Source: JAIVGV01 sp031425275
GTDB lineage: Bacteria; Acidobacteriota; Blastocatellia; Pyrinomonadales; Pyrinomonadaceae
Direction: 5' to 3'
DNA: 64,000 nt
Assembly (NCBI GenBank): GCA_031425275.1
Contig: JANPJA010000034.1
Coordinates: 1-64,000, forward strand
The notes beneath the pieces were generated by a model. The model did no database searches and had not been told where the DNA came from. It saw only the letters and a list, made by a program, of their open reading frames with translations. This document shows, piece by piece, positions 28,701-36,658 of the stretch; the first letter of the stretch is position 1, and each line of letters begins with the position of its first letter. Made by a program: the position numbers and the translations under genes.

Positions 28701-30678
28701 CATCGTCGGTTCGGGCGGCGCGGCCGCCGTCACGGCCGAGAGCTTCAACCCGGCCAACAACGCGCCCGACCCGGGCGAGACCATCACGGCCACCTTCCCG
28801 CTCGTCAACACGGGCGACGGCCACACGTCGAACCTCATCGCCACTTTGCAGGCCACGGGCGGCGTCACGCCGATCACGCCCACGGTCAACTACGGCATCG
28901 TCACCGCGGGCGGCGCGGCCGTCTCGATGCCGCTCACCTTCATCACCAACGGCGCTTGCGGCAGCAACATCACGGTGTCGCTGCAACTACAGGACGGCGC
29001 GATCAACCTCGGCACGGTGACTTACACGATGCGGCTGGGGACGATCTCGGCGAGCACGCAGACCTTCTCCAACTCGACGGCCATCGTCATCCCCGGCACC
29101 GGCACGGGGGCCTCCACGGGTTCGCCCGCCAACCCCTACCCGTCGAACATCACAGTCGCGGGCATCACCAACCCCGTCTCCGCCGTGCGGGTCACGCTCA
29201 AGCAGATCACACACACGTTCCCGGCCGACGTTGACGTGCTGCTCGTCGGCCCTTCCGGCCGGAAGTTCGTCCTGATGTCCGACGTGATCGGCGGCACAGA
29301 CTTCGCGGGCCAAACCTACACGTTCGACGACGCGGCGGCTGCGGGGATACCGTCTTCGGGCGCGCCGCCCGCCACCGGGTCGTTCAGGCCAACCAACATC
29401 GGCACGGGCGATGCCTTCCCGGCTCCCGCCCCGGCCGCGCCGTACCTGAACCCGGCCACCGCCGGCGCGGACACGCTGGCTTCGGCCTTCGCCGGGCAAA
29501 CCGCGAACGGCACGTGGAGTCTCTACGTCGTGGACGACGCGGGCACGGACATCGGCACCATCGCCGGCGGCTGGGACCTGACGCTCGTCTCGTCGCAGAA
29601 CGTCTGCCAGACCGCGACGGGCGGCGGATCGAGCCTCATCATCAGCGAGTTCCGCGTCCGCGGCCCCTCGGGCGCCAACGACGAGTACGTCGAGCTGTAC
29701 AACAAGAGCGACTCGCCGATCACGGTCTCGGTGACGGATGCCTCGACGGGCTGGGCCGTCGCCGCGTCCGACGGCGTCATCCGCTTCGTCGTCCCCGTCG
29801 GCACGGTCATCCCGGCGCGCGGACACTACCTCGGTACTAACTCGATCGCCTATTCGCTCGCCGGCTATGCGACGGGCGACGCCACGTGGACGACCGACAT
29901 CCCGGACAACGCGGGCCTCGCCTTGTTCAACACCTCCACGCTCGTCAACCTCGTGCTGGCTAACCGGCTCGACGCCGTCGGCCCGACCTCGGAGGTCAAC
30001 ACGCTTTACAAGGAGGGGACTGGCTACGCGGCTTTGACGCCGTTCAGCATCGACTACAGCTTCTACCGCAACCTCATCAACGGCACGCCGCAGGACACGG
30101 GCGACAACGCCGCCGACTTCCTCTTCGTTGACACCAACGGCACGTCGGCGGGCGCGGGCCAGCGGCTCGGCGCGCCGGGGCCGGAGAACTTATCCAGCCC
30201 CATCCTGCGCAACGCGACGGTCAAGGCAGGTCTTATCGACCCGGCCGCGGCCTCGTCCGCGCCGCCCAACCGGGTGCGCGACTTCACGTCGGACCCGCCG
30301 AACAACTCGACGTTCGGCACGCTCGACATTCGGCGCAAGTTCACCAACAACACGGGGGCGAGCGTGACCCGGCTGCGCTTCCGCGTCGTGGACATTACGA
30401 CCTTCCCCTCGCCGTCGGGGACGGCCGACCTGCGGACACGCACCTCGACCCCCGTCGTGGTGACGATCTCCGGCAGCCCCGTCACCGTGCAGGGCACGAC
30501 GCTCGAACAGCCGCCCTCGCAGCCCAACGGCGGCGGGTTCAACTCGACGCTCTCGGCGGGGACGGTCACGCTCGCCACGCCGCTCGCGGCGGGCGCGTCC
30601 ATCAACGTCCGGTTCCTGCTGGGCATCCAGCAGACCGGCTCCTTCCGCTTCTTCATCAACGTCGAGGCGCTGCCCTAA
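25726..30678 (+). CDS. Giant secreted protein with two P-domains and a lamin-tail domain
   Basis: 1650 residues. Signal peptide to about residue 27. Residues about 160-625 form a large region without recognised catalytic motifs (VGPNHYVQMVNSAFRI near the start). A carboxypeptidase-regulatory-like beta domain follows at about 627-705. Then come two tandem modules, each an APDPGETITxxxP repeat (about 709-827 and 992-1107) followed by a proprotein-convertase P-domain (about 832-980 and 1115-1295, HTFDADVTMTL and HTFPADVDVLL). A lamin-tail-like domain lies near 1302-1422 (LIISEFRVRGPSGANDEYVEL). AAGGAG ribosome site before the ATG. No subtilase triad was seen, so it is probably an adhesive or structural surface protein. 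Confidence 0.85.
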   Translation: MRKFWALGITSALLLVALALPPLSGASKTDKRDKRGVSAPAKIKQGSADAGVSAQTYEAVNFGVSRPVRELAAAQPTLPAGQAAAQGIKDKKEIIERKRAFNTGGQKELKRVEAEQKVREKNFTNKKIIRKSDPDAPGTPDAAIARVPSGKSDLAPQVMPTPLVSFEAMSLTDTVAIGQGFLPPDTVGEVGPNHYVQMVNSAFRIYGKTGTPLIPLTSIGALFSTIPGPCANNEDGDPIVMYDQLADRWILSEFCVSVANPNNHQLIAVSQTGDPTGAYYLYDFMMPNNKFNDYPHFGVWSNSYLMTNNQFNQAGTQFLGAGVYAFDRTKMLAGDPTAGYVYFDKAEGCPAACQFGGMLPTDIDGFVPPPAGTPASIMQFDANEFGATDSLRIFDFNVDFATPANSTLTERAGSPLAVAAFDPREVPAGSRNVVPQPPPGVALDAISDRLMFRLAYRNYGTHESIAAVHSVNAAVNPVFRAGVRYYEIRKTGNTAWAVQEQGTMSGAVGDTEHRWMGSTAMNGSGSQAVGYSVSSATVFPSIRYAGRLATDPAGSLAQGEATLVAGTSSQTHSSGRWGDYSDLTVDPVDDCTFWFTTLYVTGAAAPDNTRWHTRIGSFQFGPCAPVQKGILDGAITSSLGGAPIPNATISAGPFIRTSGAGGVYNIDPMGTGTYTVSVSAPGYTTAVVPGVVITQGGTTTQNVQLTPQTLLQGGTPAITAESCAVANGAPDPGETITINLPIVNNGGAGATTSNLVATLQATGGISSPSGPQNYGAVLQGAAAVVRPFTFTVSASCGQLLNLTLQLQDGATNLGNLVYNIRVGTLGAGSSALYSTGNIATPIPDVSQVEIPIVISALGAVGDVNARVRLNHTFDADVTMTLISPAGTEVVLAANRDTAAGGGDNYGTGANDCSGTPTVFDDAAANAISTGLPPFAGSFKPESPLAAFNGETITGTWKLRVSDNAALDVGTVGCVTLEITRQPFVCCGVAGTAIVGSGGAAAVTAESFNPANNAPDPGETITATFPLVNTGDGHTSNLIATLQATGGVTPITPTVNYGIVTAGGAAVSMPLTFITNGACGSNITVSLQLQDGAINLGTVTYTMRLGTISASTQTFSNSTAIVIPGTGTGASTGSPANPYPSNITVAGITNPVSAVRVTLKQITHTFPADVDVLLVGPSGRKFVLMSDVIGGTDFAGQTYTFDDAAAAGIPSSGAPPATGSFRPTNIGTGDAFPAPAPAAPYLNPATAGADTLASAFAGQTANGTWSLYVVDDAGTDIGTIAGGWDLTLVSSQNVCQTATGGGSSLIISEFRVRGPSGANDEYVELYNKSDSPITVSVTDASTGWAVAASDGVIRFVVPVGTVIPARGHYLGTNSIAYSLAGYATGDATWTTDIPDNAGLALFNTSTLVNLVLANRLDAVGPTSEVNTLYKEGTGYAALTPFSIDYSFYRNLINGTPQDTGDNAADFLFVDTNGTSAGAGQRLGAPGPENLSSPILRNATVKAGLIDPAAASSAPPNRVRDFTSDPPNNSTFGTLDIRRKFTNNTGASVTRLRFRVVDITTFPSPSGTADLRTRTSTPVVVTISGSPVTVQGTTLEQPPSQPNGGGFNSTLSAGTVTLATPLAAGASINVRFLLGIQQTGSFRFFINVEALP

Positions 30679-30765
30679 GGCGTCGCCGTCGTCAATTAAC
30701 CGCCACGGCGCGGCCCCGCAAAGGCCGCAAAGCTTCCGGCCCGCGCCGTGGCCCAAACCGCAAGA

Positions 30766-30806
30766 AAAAAACCGGCACGCCCCACTCGCGGGCGTGCCGG
30801 TTTTTC
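30766..30806. terminator. Bidirectional intrinsic terminator between the secreted protein gene and the feo genes
   Basis: Stem AACCGGCACGCCC / GGGCGTGCCGGTT with a 6-nt loop, followed by TTTTTCTTT on the plus strand and preceded by AAGAAAAAAA, which gives a U-tract on the minus strand. It sits between the convergent ends at 30678 and 30835. Confidence 0.85.
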
Positions 30807-30834
30807 TTTGGAACTCTCGACTCGCTAACTGAAG

Positions 30835-31059
30835 TTATTTGCGCGTCGCGCGCGTCCGGCCGATCTGCACGATGACATTCGCGCGAGGGGCGGCGGCGGG
30901 TTTCGACTCGCCGCTCGGACAGTTACCACAGGCGGAAACTGCGACGGCGCGTGCGCCCGCGCGCATCGAGCGCAGCCGCCCCCACACGCCCCGCAGCACG
31001 TAGGCGAGTGCGGCGAGGATGATCAGCGCGACCGCGATTGTCTGCCAGTCGAAAAGCAT
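30835..31059 (-). CDS. FeoB-associated small Cys-containing membrane protein
   Basis: 74 residues: an N-terminal membrane helix (TIAVALIILAALAYVL), basic loop, then a short CGNC-type cysteine pair in SACGNCPSG. Its position 11 bases after feoB matches the FeoB-associated Cys-rich membrane proteins found in many bacteria. A role in ferrous iron transport is inferred from context. Confidence 0.8.
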   Translation of the reverse strand: MLFDWQTIAVALIILAALAYVLRGVWGRLRSMRAGARAVAVSACGNCPSGESKPAAAPRANVIVQIGRTRATRK

Positions 31060-31070
31060 GGCGAATCGGT

Positions 31071-33398
31071 TTAACTAAAGCCGAGCAGCCGCCCGCCCTG
31101 AAACGTGATGAACGAGGCCGCGTAGGCGAGGACGAGCATGTAGCTGACCATGAACAGCGGCCACCGCCACGTGTTCGTCTCGCGCCGCACGATGGCGATG
31201 GTTGACATGCATTGGCAGGCCAGCACGAAGAAGACCATCATCGAGACGGCCACGAGCGGCGTCCAGGCCGGCGTGCCGTCGGGCTTGCGCGCGCCGCGCA
31301 CGGCCCCGATCAAAGAGTTCGGCTCGTCGCCGCCCGCGTCATCGCTGCCGACGTTATAGACGATGGAGAGGGTGGAGACCAGCGTCTCGCGCGCGGCGAA
31401 CGAGGCGATGAGGCCGATGCCCATCTGCCAGTCGAAACCGAGCGGGCGGATGGTCGGCTCGATGAAGCGGCCGAGTCGCCCCGCGTAGCTCTGCCGAATC
31501 TGCCCGCCCGCGCCCTCCGCGCCGCCCGCGCGCCCCGCCGCCACGGCGATGTTCGACGCCCCCCCGGCCGGCTGCCTTGTCTCCAACTCCTCGGCCGCCG
31601 CCGCCTCCTCAGCCCCCGCACGCGGGGACGAAGCCGCGGCCCGAGCGTCCGCGCCGTCACCGTCGGGCGTGACGCGCGGGAAGGTGACGAGTGCCCACAG
31701 CAAAATCGAGATGGCGAGGATGACCGTGCCCGCCCGGCGCACGAACATCGCGGCGCGCGAGTAGATCGTGTGGAGCACGTTCGAGAAGTTCGGCAGCCGG
31801 TAGGGCGGCAGTTCCAGCACGAGCGGCGGCGGCGGCGACTTTAAAATCGTGTGCTTCAAAACCCACGCCACCGCGACGGCCACCACGATGCCGAGCAAAT
31901 ACATCGCCATGATGATCACGACGCCGACCGAGACGACGCCCAAAATCTTCGCGTCCGTGAAGAAGGCCGCGATCATCAGCGTATAGACGGGGAGCCGGGC
32001 CGAGCACGACATGAACGGCGCGATCATGATCGTCGCCAGCCTGTCCTTCGGGTTCTCGATGGTGCGCGTCGCCATGATGCCGGGGATGGCGCAGGCGAAG
32101 CTCGACAGCAGCGGCATGAAAGCCTTGCCGTGCAGGCCCACCCCGCGCATCAGCCTGTCCATCAGGAAGGCCGCCCGCGCCATGTAGCCCGAATCTTCGA
32201 GCAGCGAGATGAACAGGAAGAGCAGGAGTATCTGCGGCAGGAAGACGAGCACGCCGCCGACCCCGGCGATCACGCCGTCCACGATTAAGTCCGTCAGCAG
32301 CCCGGCGGGCATCGACGCGCGGACGAAGTCGCCGAGTGAGCCGAAGCCCGTGTCGATCAAATCCATCGGGAGCTGCGCCCACGAAAAGATCGTCTGGAAG
32401 AGGACGAGCATCACGAGGAGCAGAATCAAGGGGCCGAAAAACTTATGCGTGACGAAGCGGTCGATGCGCGCGGTCGCGTCGCGCGACTCGCCCCCGGACT
32501 TCGGCGCGCGCACCGCGCTCGAAGTGACGCCCCCGATCCACTCGTAGCGGGCCAGCACCGGCTCCTGCCACCACTTCGGGTTCTCCCGCGCGAGACGTTC
32601 GCGGGCCGACCCGACGGCCACGCTCAATTCGCCGACCTCCGCCTGCTCCTCGCCGTAGAGAGCGAGCAGCGCCTCGTGTCGCGTGAGAACCTGCGGCCCG
32701 CCGCCGCCGCCCGCGCCGCCGTGGCCGTTGCCGTCGGCCGAGCCGTTTCCGCCGACGCCGACGCCCGCGAGTGAGGCGAGTTCCGCCTCGGCCCCCGCAG
32801 AGAGCCGCCAGCCCGCACCCGGCCCGCGCGCGTCGGCGGCCGCGTGCTCGACGGCGCGCGCCAGTGCATCGAGGCCGCGCCCTTGCGTCGCGACGACGGG
32901 GACGACCGGCACGCCGAGTGCGGCCGACAGTTTCTCCGCGTCTACTTCAAGCTTCTGCCGCTCGGCGAGATCGACCATCGTCAACGCGACGACCACCGGC
33001 CGGCCGGTCTCGAAGAGTTGCGTGGCGAGGTAGAGGTTGCGTTCGAGGTTGGTGGCGTCCACCACCGCGACGATCACGTCGGGGCGCGGCACGCCTTCGG
33101 CGCGGCCCATCAGCACGTCGCGCGCGATGCGCTCGTCGAGCGAAGCCGCGTCGAGACTGTAGAGGCCGGGCAGATCGACGAGTCGGGCGTGCGCGCCGCC
33201 CTCGCCGAGCGTCCAGACGCCTTCCTTACGTTCGACCGTCACGCCCGGATAGTTGGCGACCTTCTGCCGCAACCCCGTCAGCGCGTTGAACAGGCTGGTC
33301 TTCCCCGCGTTCGGGTTGCCCGCGAGCGCGACCGTCAGCTCACGCGCGGCGGGCGCGGTCTCGACGGGCGGGGCGGGGGATTGCAGAGTCTGGTTCAT
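31071..33398 (-). CDS. feoB: Ferrous iron transport protein B
   Basis: About 775 residues. N-terminal G domain: GNPNAGKTS, PGVTVE, DLPGLYSL, then the FeoB membrane gate domains from about residue 330, including FISLLEDSGYMARAAFLMD and CAIPGIMATRTI. Two low-complexity insertions: a Gly/Asn run (GNGSADGNGHGG) in the helical part after the G domain and an Ala/Glu/Gly-rich stretch of about 70 residues between late membrane helices. I chose the ATG at 33398 (MNQTLQ); an upstream ATG at 33455 would add residues read from the heptamer element. FeoB is the GTP-dependent Fe2+ permease. Confidence 0.94.
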   Translation of the reverse strand: MNQTLQSPAPPVETAPAARELTVALAGNPNAGKTSLFNALTGLRQKVANYPGVTVERKEGVWTLGEGGAHARLVDLPGLYSLDAASLDERIARDVLMGRAEGVPRPDVIVAVVDATNLERNLYLATQLFETGRPVVVALTMVDLAERQKLEVDAEKLSAALGVPVVPVVATQGRGLDALARAVEHAAADARGPGAGWRLSAGAEAELASLAGVGVGGNGSADGNGHGGAGGGGGPQVLTRHEALLALYGEEQAEVGELSVAVGSARERLARENPKWWQEPVLARYEWIGGVTSSAVRAPKSGGESRDATARIDRFVTHKFFGPLILLLVMLVLFQTIFSWAQLPMDLIDTGFGSLGDFVRASMPAGLLTDLIVDGVIAGVGGVLVFLPQILLLFLFISLLEDSGYMARAAFLMDRLMRGVGLHGKAFMPLLSSFACAIPGIMATRTIENPKDRLATIMIAPFMSCSARLPVYTLMIAAFFTDAKILGVVSVGVVIIMAMYLLGIVVAVAVAWVLKHTILKSPPPPLVLELPPYRLPNFSNVLHTIYSRAAMFVRRAGTVILAISILLWALVTFPRVTPDGDGADARAAASSPRAGAEEAAAAEELETRQPAGGASNIAVAAGRAGGAEGAGGQIRQSYAGRLGRFIEPTIRPLGFDWQMGIGLIASFAARETLVSTLSIVYNVGSDDAGGDEPNSLIGAVRGARKPDGTPAWTPLVAVSMMVFFVLACQCMSTIAIVRRETNTWRWPLFMVSYMLVLAYAASFITFQGGRLLGFS

Positions 33399-33407
33399 CG
33401 GACAAAG

Positions 33408-33480
33408 ATGTGATGAGTAGTAAGTGAGGTCAAAGAAACTGATTTCACTCATCACTCATCGCTAACTACTCATCTCTCAA
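33408..33480. repeat. Inverted heptamer-array element, GATGAGT family (feoA/feoB)
   Basis: Left: GATGTGA, TGAGTAG, TAAGTGA at 33408-33428. Right: CACTCAT, CACTCAT, CGCTAAC, TACTCAT at 33446-33473. The core is only about 17 nt. The feoA stop (TAG on the minus strand, 33466-33468) falls in the right arm, so this is another stop codon supplied by a heptamer array. Confidence 0.7.
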
Positions 33481-33783
33481 AACTAAGATCGCCCGCGCTT
33501 CGGTGCGGCGGAGGGCCAGGTGATAACCGCGCACGCGAACCTCGATGGGGTCGCCGAGCGGCGCGGACTTGATGACGCAGACGGGCGCGCCGGGGACGAC
33601 ACCCATCTCCAACAGTCGCAGCGCAAGCGACCCCTCGCCGCCAACCGAGACGACACGCGCGGGCGTCCCGAAAGGAAGCGTGTCAAGCGCGACGGCCCCA
33701 CGACGCGCGCCGGGGTGCAAGCCGCCGGCCGACGCATCGGTCGCGATGTTACCTTCAGCAATCTTCAAAGGGCGTGTGACCAT
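33466..33783 (-). CDS. feoA: Ferrous iron transport protein A
   Basis: 105 residues with an SH3-like FeoA fold: TLPFGTPARVVSVGGEG, LRLLEMGVVPGAPV, GDPIEVRVRGYHLALR. It is a small cytosolic partner of FeoB. About 20 N-terminal residues precede the conserved domain. First gene of the feo operon, downstream of a Fur-box-like promoter. Confidence 0.9.
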   Translation of the reverse strand: MVTRPLKIAEGNIATDASAGGLHPGARRGAVALDTLPFGTPARVVSVGGEGSLALRLLEMGVVPGAPVCVIKSAPLGDPIEVRVRGYHLALRRTEARAILVLRDE

Positions 33784-33866
33784 CGGTTCTTATTTAATCT
33801 CCCGGTTTGAAAAGCGGACGGGCGGGTTGCGAGCCGGTCGAGACTCGCGAGGCCGGCTCCCCAGAG

Positions 33867-33895
33867 AGTATAGGCTAATTGAAATCTGATTTCAA
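33867..33895 (-). promoter_or_regulatory. Candidate Fur-controlled promoter of feoA-feoB
   Basis: On the minus strand TTGAAA (33890-33895) is 17 nt from TATACT (33867-33872), five of six matches each to the sigma-70 consensus. Overlapping the -35 is the palindrome TTGAAATCTGATTTCAA (33879-33895), which contains a perfect 7-1-7 inverted repeat TGAAATC-T-GATTTCA, the architecture of Fur boxes. A fur gene lies at 49.1 kb. Start site would be about 75 bases upstream of feoA. Confidence 0.65.
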
Positions 33896-33949
33896 TTTCA
33901 ATTGATCGGAGGAGCTGTGGGTGGGGAGGTTGTGGGTCGGCCCAACCAG

Positions 33950-35560
33950 TTACAGCCGCGTGTTGGGGAGAATCGAGAGGTCGGCGCGGACGGGGCCGAG
34001 CGGGGTGACGGCGACGATGCGCAGGGGCAGGCGGCGGCGGTCGGTTCCGACCCAGAGCCGCAGTTGGAGTCGGTTGCCCTGCGACTCGTCGGTCGAGAGC
34101 GCGAGTTGATACGCGCTGATGCGCTGGCCTCCGATCTCGATGACCTCCCGGCCGACCGAGTTGATGTTGAGCGCGCGGGGGCGTTTGTTGAGCAGCAGCG
34201 AGACGGCGTTGCGTTTGGGCGGGGCGAGATCGAAGGAACGGAGGGCGTAGAGGACGGAGACGAGGTCGTAAGTGCCGACGGGGATTTCGATGTTCGCGCC
34301 GTCGGGCAGCAGCGCGCCGCCGCGCTCCTGATCCAGCGTGACGATGCCCTGCAAGCGGTGCGAGCCTTCCTGTATTTGCAGCTCGTTGCGATAGGGCAGC
34401 AGCGTCCGCGCATCGACGTATGAGCTGATCACGTCGCGGACGGGGAAGACGCTTTGGAGCGTCTGGTTCGTGCTCATCGTGGCGGTGAGCAACATGCCGT
34501 CGCGGTTGTAGAAGCGGCCGCGCGAACGAACTTGGAACGACGCCGTGCCGACGGGCTGCGTGCCGTTGCCGAGATAAAAATTGAAGTTCAACTGCTCGCC
34601 GACTTCAAAGGGAAGTCCCGCCGGGGCTTGACCGCCCGCGGCCGGCGTGGCCGGCGTGGGTGAAACATTTGGCCGCGGCGTCGGACGCGCGTCCGGGCGC
34701 GCCGGGTCGGCGGGGAGCGTCGGCGTCGGCAATGCGCCGGGCCGTGCGGCCAACTGTTCGGCGGGGAGGGCCGCGACCGTCTCGTCGCTCGCGAGCGCGG
34801 CGCGAATCTCGCCGGCCGGGAGTCGCGCGGTGATGAGGACGGGGATGTGCCGCTCGTCGTCCGAGAAATAGATTGTCAGGCGAAGGTCGTTGGCGTCCGA
34901 ATTTTTCGGCACGCGCACCGTGGCCACGAGCGCGTTGAATGAGCCGGCGGGAGTGTTAATTGACTCGCGCCCCGTCACGCGCAGCTCGGCGTCATACTGC
35001 GAGCCGGCGTGCTGCGCCGTAAAGCGGTAGCGTGAGCCGGGGGCGAGGGGGAGAGCGCGAAAACGGAAGAGTGCGGAGACGAGATCGAACCCGCCGGGCG
35101 CGGTCGCGGCGGTGGCTGGCGTCAGGATCGACACGACATCGATGGGCTGCGCGCCCGTCGCGTCGAGCACGCCCGCGTAAGCCAACGAGTCACCCTGTGC
35201 CGACTGCGCGCGGTAGGGCTGGCCGGTGGCCGGTTCCACGAAAGTGAAATAGAAGTTATTGAGCTTGAGCAGCGCGGCGCTGACTTCGCCAACCGTCCGG
35301 ACGTGGGCGCGTAGCTCCACGCCTTCGCGGCCGAAATAGTTGCCGCGGCCGGCGACGTAGAGCGAGGCGTGCGCGGCGACGGTGAAGTTGGAGAACGAGA
35401 CGGTGTAGGTCAGCTTCTCGCCGGCGCGGTAGGGCGCGGGAGAGACGGGCGCGTTCGAGATGTCGGACGTTGGCTGCGGCTGCTGTGAGAAGGAGGCGGC
35501 GGCGAGCGCAAGCATTACGAGAAATAATCCGGCGAACTGCGGCGTGCGACTTCGGTGCAA
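33950..35560 (-). CDS. Exported protein with two DUF3108-like beta domains
   Basis: About 536 residues. The segment AGEKLTYTVSFSNFTVAAHASL and a second copy FEVGEQLNFNFYLGNG with further parallel motifs (GRFYNRDG, LYALRSFDL) mark two related DUF3108-type domains joined by a Pro-rich linker. I prefer the TTG at 35560, which gives a basic N-terminus and a clean signal peptide ending near SFSQ, with GAGGAAG eight bases upstream; a GTG at 35644 is the alternative. Likely periplasmic; function unknown. Confidence 0.75.
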   Translation of the reverse strand: MHRSRTPQFAGLFLVMLALAAASFSQQPQPTSDISNAPVSPAPYRAGEKLTYTVSFSNFTVAAHASLYVAGRGNYFGREGVELRAHVRTVGEVSAALLKLNNFYFTFVEPATGQPYRAQSAQGDSLAYAGVLDATGAQPIDVVSILTPATAATAPGGFDLVSALFRFRALPLAPGSRYRFTAQHAGSQYDAELRVTGRESINTPAGSFNALVATVRVPKNSDANDLRLTIYFSDDERHIPVLITARLPAGEIRAALASDETVAALPAEQLAARPGALPTPTLPADPARPDARPTPRPNVSPTPATPAAGGQAPAGLPFEVGEQLNFNFYLGNGTQPVGTASFQVRSRGRFYNRDGMLLTATMSTNQTLQSVFPVRDVISSYVDARTLLPYRNELQIQEGSHRLQGIVTLDQERGGALLPDGANIEIPVGTYDLVSVLYALRSFDLAPPKRNAVSLLLNKRPRALNINSVGREVIEIGGQRISAYQLALSTDESQGNRLQLRLWVGTDRRRLPLRIVAVTPLGPVRADLSILPNTRL

Positions 35561-35750
35561 GCTGTTAGCTTCCTCTCTGACCAATCGTTTCGGCGGCGCG
35601 CGCCGCGCAGGTTTCGGCCCCGAAACGGCAAGCCTTACACGCACACACGCCGCGCGTCGTTCCTAAAAAAATGCGCCGGGGGATTGCCCTAACAGATTAC
35701 ACCAACGCGAGCCGCACACGCCACGGGCCGCGCGGCGCGCGGGCGTTGCC

Positions 35751-36482
35751 TCAGCCCGACCCGCCCGTTTCTGCGCGCGCAATCTCCGCCACGACCTCGC
35801 GCGCGGCGGCGGCGGGGTCGGGGGCGTTGATGATCGAGCGGCCCATGACGATGTAGTCGGCCCCGGCCCGGACGGCGCCGGCCGGCGACATGACGCGTTT
35901 CTGGTCGTCGTGGGCGGCCTCCCTCTGCCGCACGCCGGGCGTGACGACGAGAAAATTGTCGCGCACGACGACTGAGCGCACCTGTTTGATCTCGTGGGCC
36001 GAGGCGACGACGCCGTCCGCCCCGCTCGAGGCGGCGAGTCGTGCGAGCAGCGCGGCCTGCGCCTCGGGCGTAAAAGTCAGCCCCATTTCGGCGAGGGTCG
36101 CGGCGTCGGCGCTCGTCAGCACGGTGACGGCGAGGAGCGAGGGGCGCGCGATTCCTTCGCGCGCGGCGGTCTCGGCCGCTGCCTCGGCCGCGCGGAGCAT
36201 CATCTCGCGCCCGCCCATGGCGTGGACATTAAAGAGCGTGACGCCGAGCCGCGCGGCCTCGCGGGCGGCGGCCGCGACCGTGTTCGGGATGTCGTGGAAC
36301 TTTAGATCGAGGAAGACGCGCGAGCCCGCGCCGACGATCTCGCGCACGATCTCAGGCCCGGCCGCGGTGAAGAGTTGCGAGCCGATTTTGAACATCCCGG
36401 CCGTGTCACGCAGAGTTGCGAACAGCTCGCGCGCCTGCGCGACTGTCTCCACGTCGAGTGCGACGATCAGTTTGTTGTTCAT
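35751..36482 (-). CDS. pyrF: Orotidine 5'-phosphate decarboxylase
   Basis: 243 residues. LIVALDVETVAQA, the catalytic DLKFHDIPNTV, and the phosphate-binding VMGRSII are the bacterial type signatures. Last step of UMP synthesis. Lies downstream of pyrD on the minus strand, separated by a heptamer element. Confidence 0.95.
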   Translation of the reverse strand: MNNKLIVALDVETVAQARELFATLRDTAGMFKIGSQLFTAAGPEIVREIVGAGSRVFLDLKFHDIPNTVAAAAREAARLGVTLFNVHAMGGREMMLRAAEAAAETAAREGIARPSLLAVTVLTSADAATLAEMGLTFTPEAQAALLARLAASSGADGVVASAHEIKQVRSVVVRDNFLVVTPGVRQREAAHDDQKRVMSPAGAVRAGADYIVMGRSIINAPDPAAAAREVVAEIARAETGGSG

Positions 36483-36495
36483 GGAAGGGGAGCGA

Positions 36496-36658
36496 ATAGC
36501 TGTTAGCTTTCAGCCGGGCACACAGTCCGATTGAAAAAGTCTCTCATTACGGTGATCCGTCTCACACTGATCATGACGTTGGCCGGCAGCGGACGAGTTT
36601 GTATCTCAAAAGGTTTTAGCTAACGGCTAACGGCTAATGGCTAACAGCTAACGGCTAA
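36496..36658. repeat. Inverted heptamer-array element, TTAGCNN family (pyrD/pyrF)
   Basis: Left arm ATAGCTG, TTAGCTT, TCAGCCG at 36496-36516; right arm TAGCTAA, CGGCTAA, CGGCTAA, TGGCTAA, CAGCTAA, CGGCTAA at 36617-36658; core about 100 nt. On the minus strand the final unit reads TTAGCCG and supplies the TAG stop of pyrD. Confidence 0.85.
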
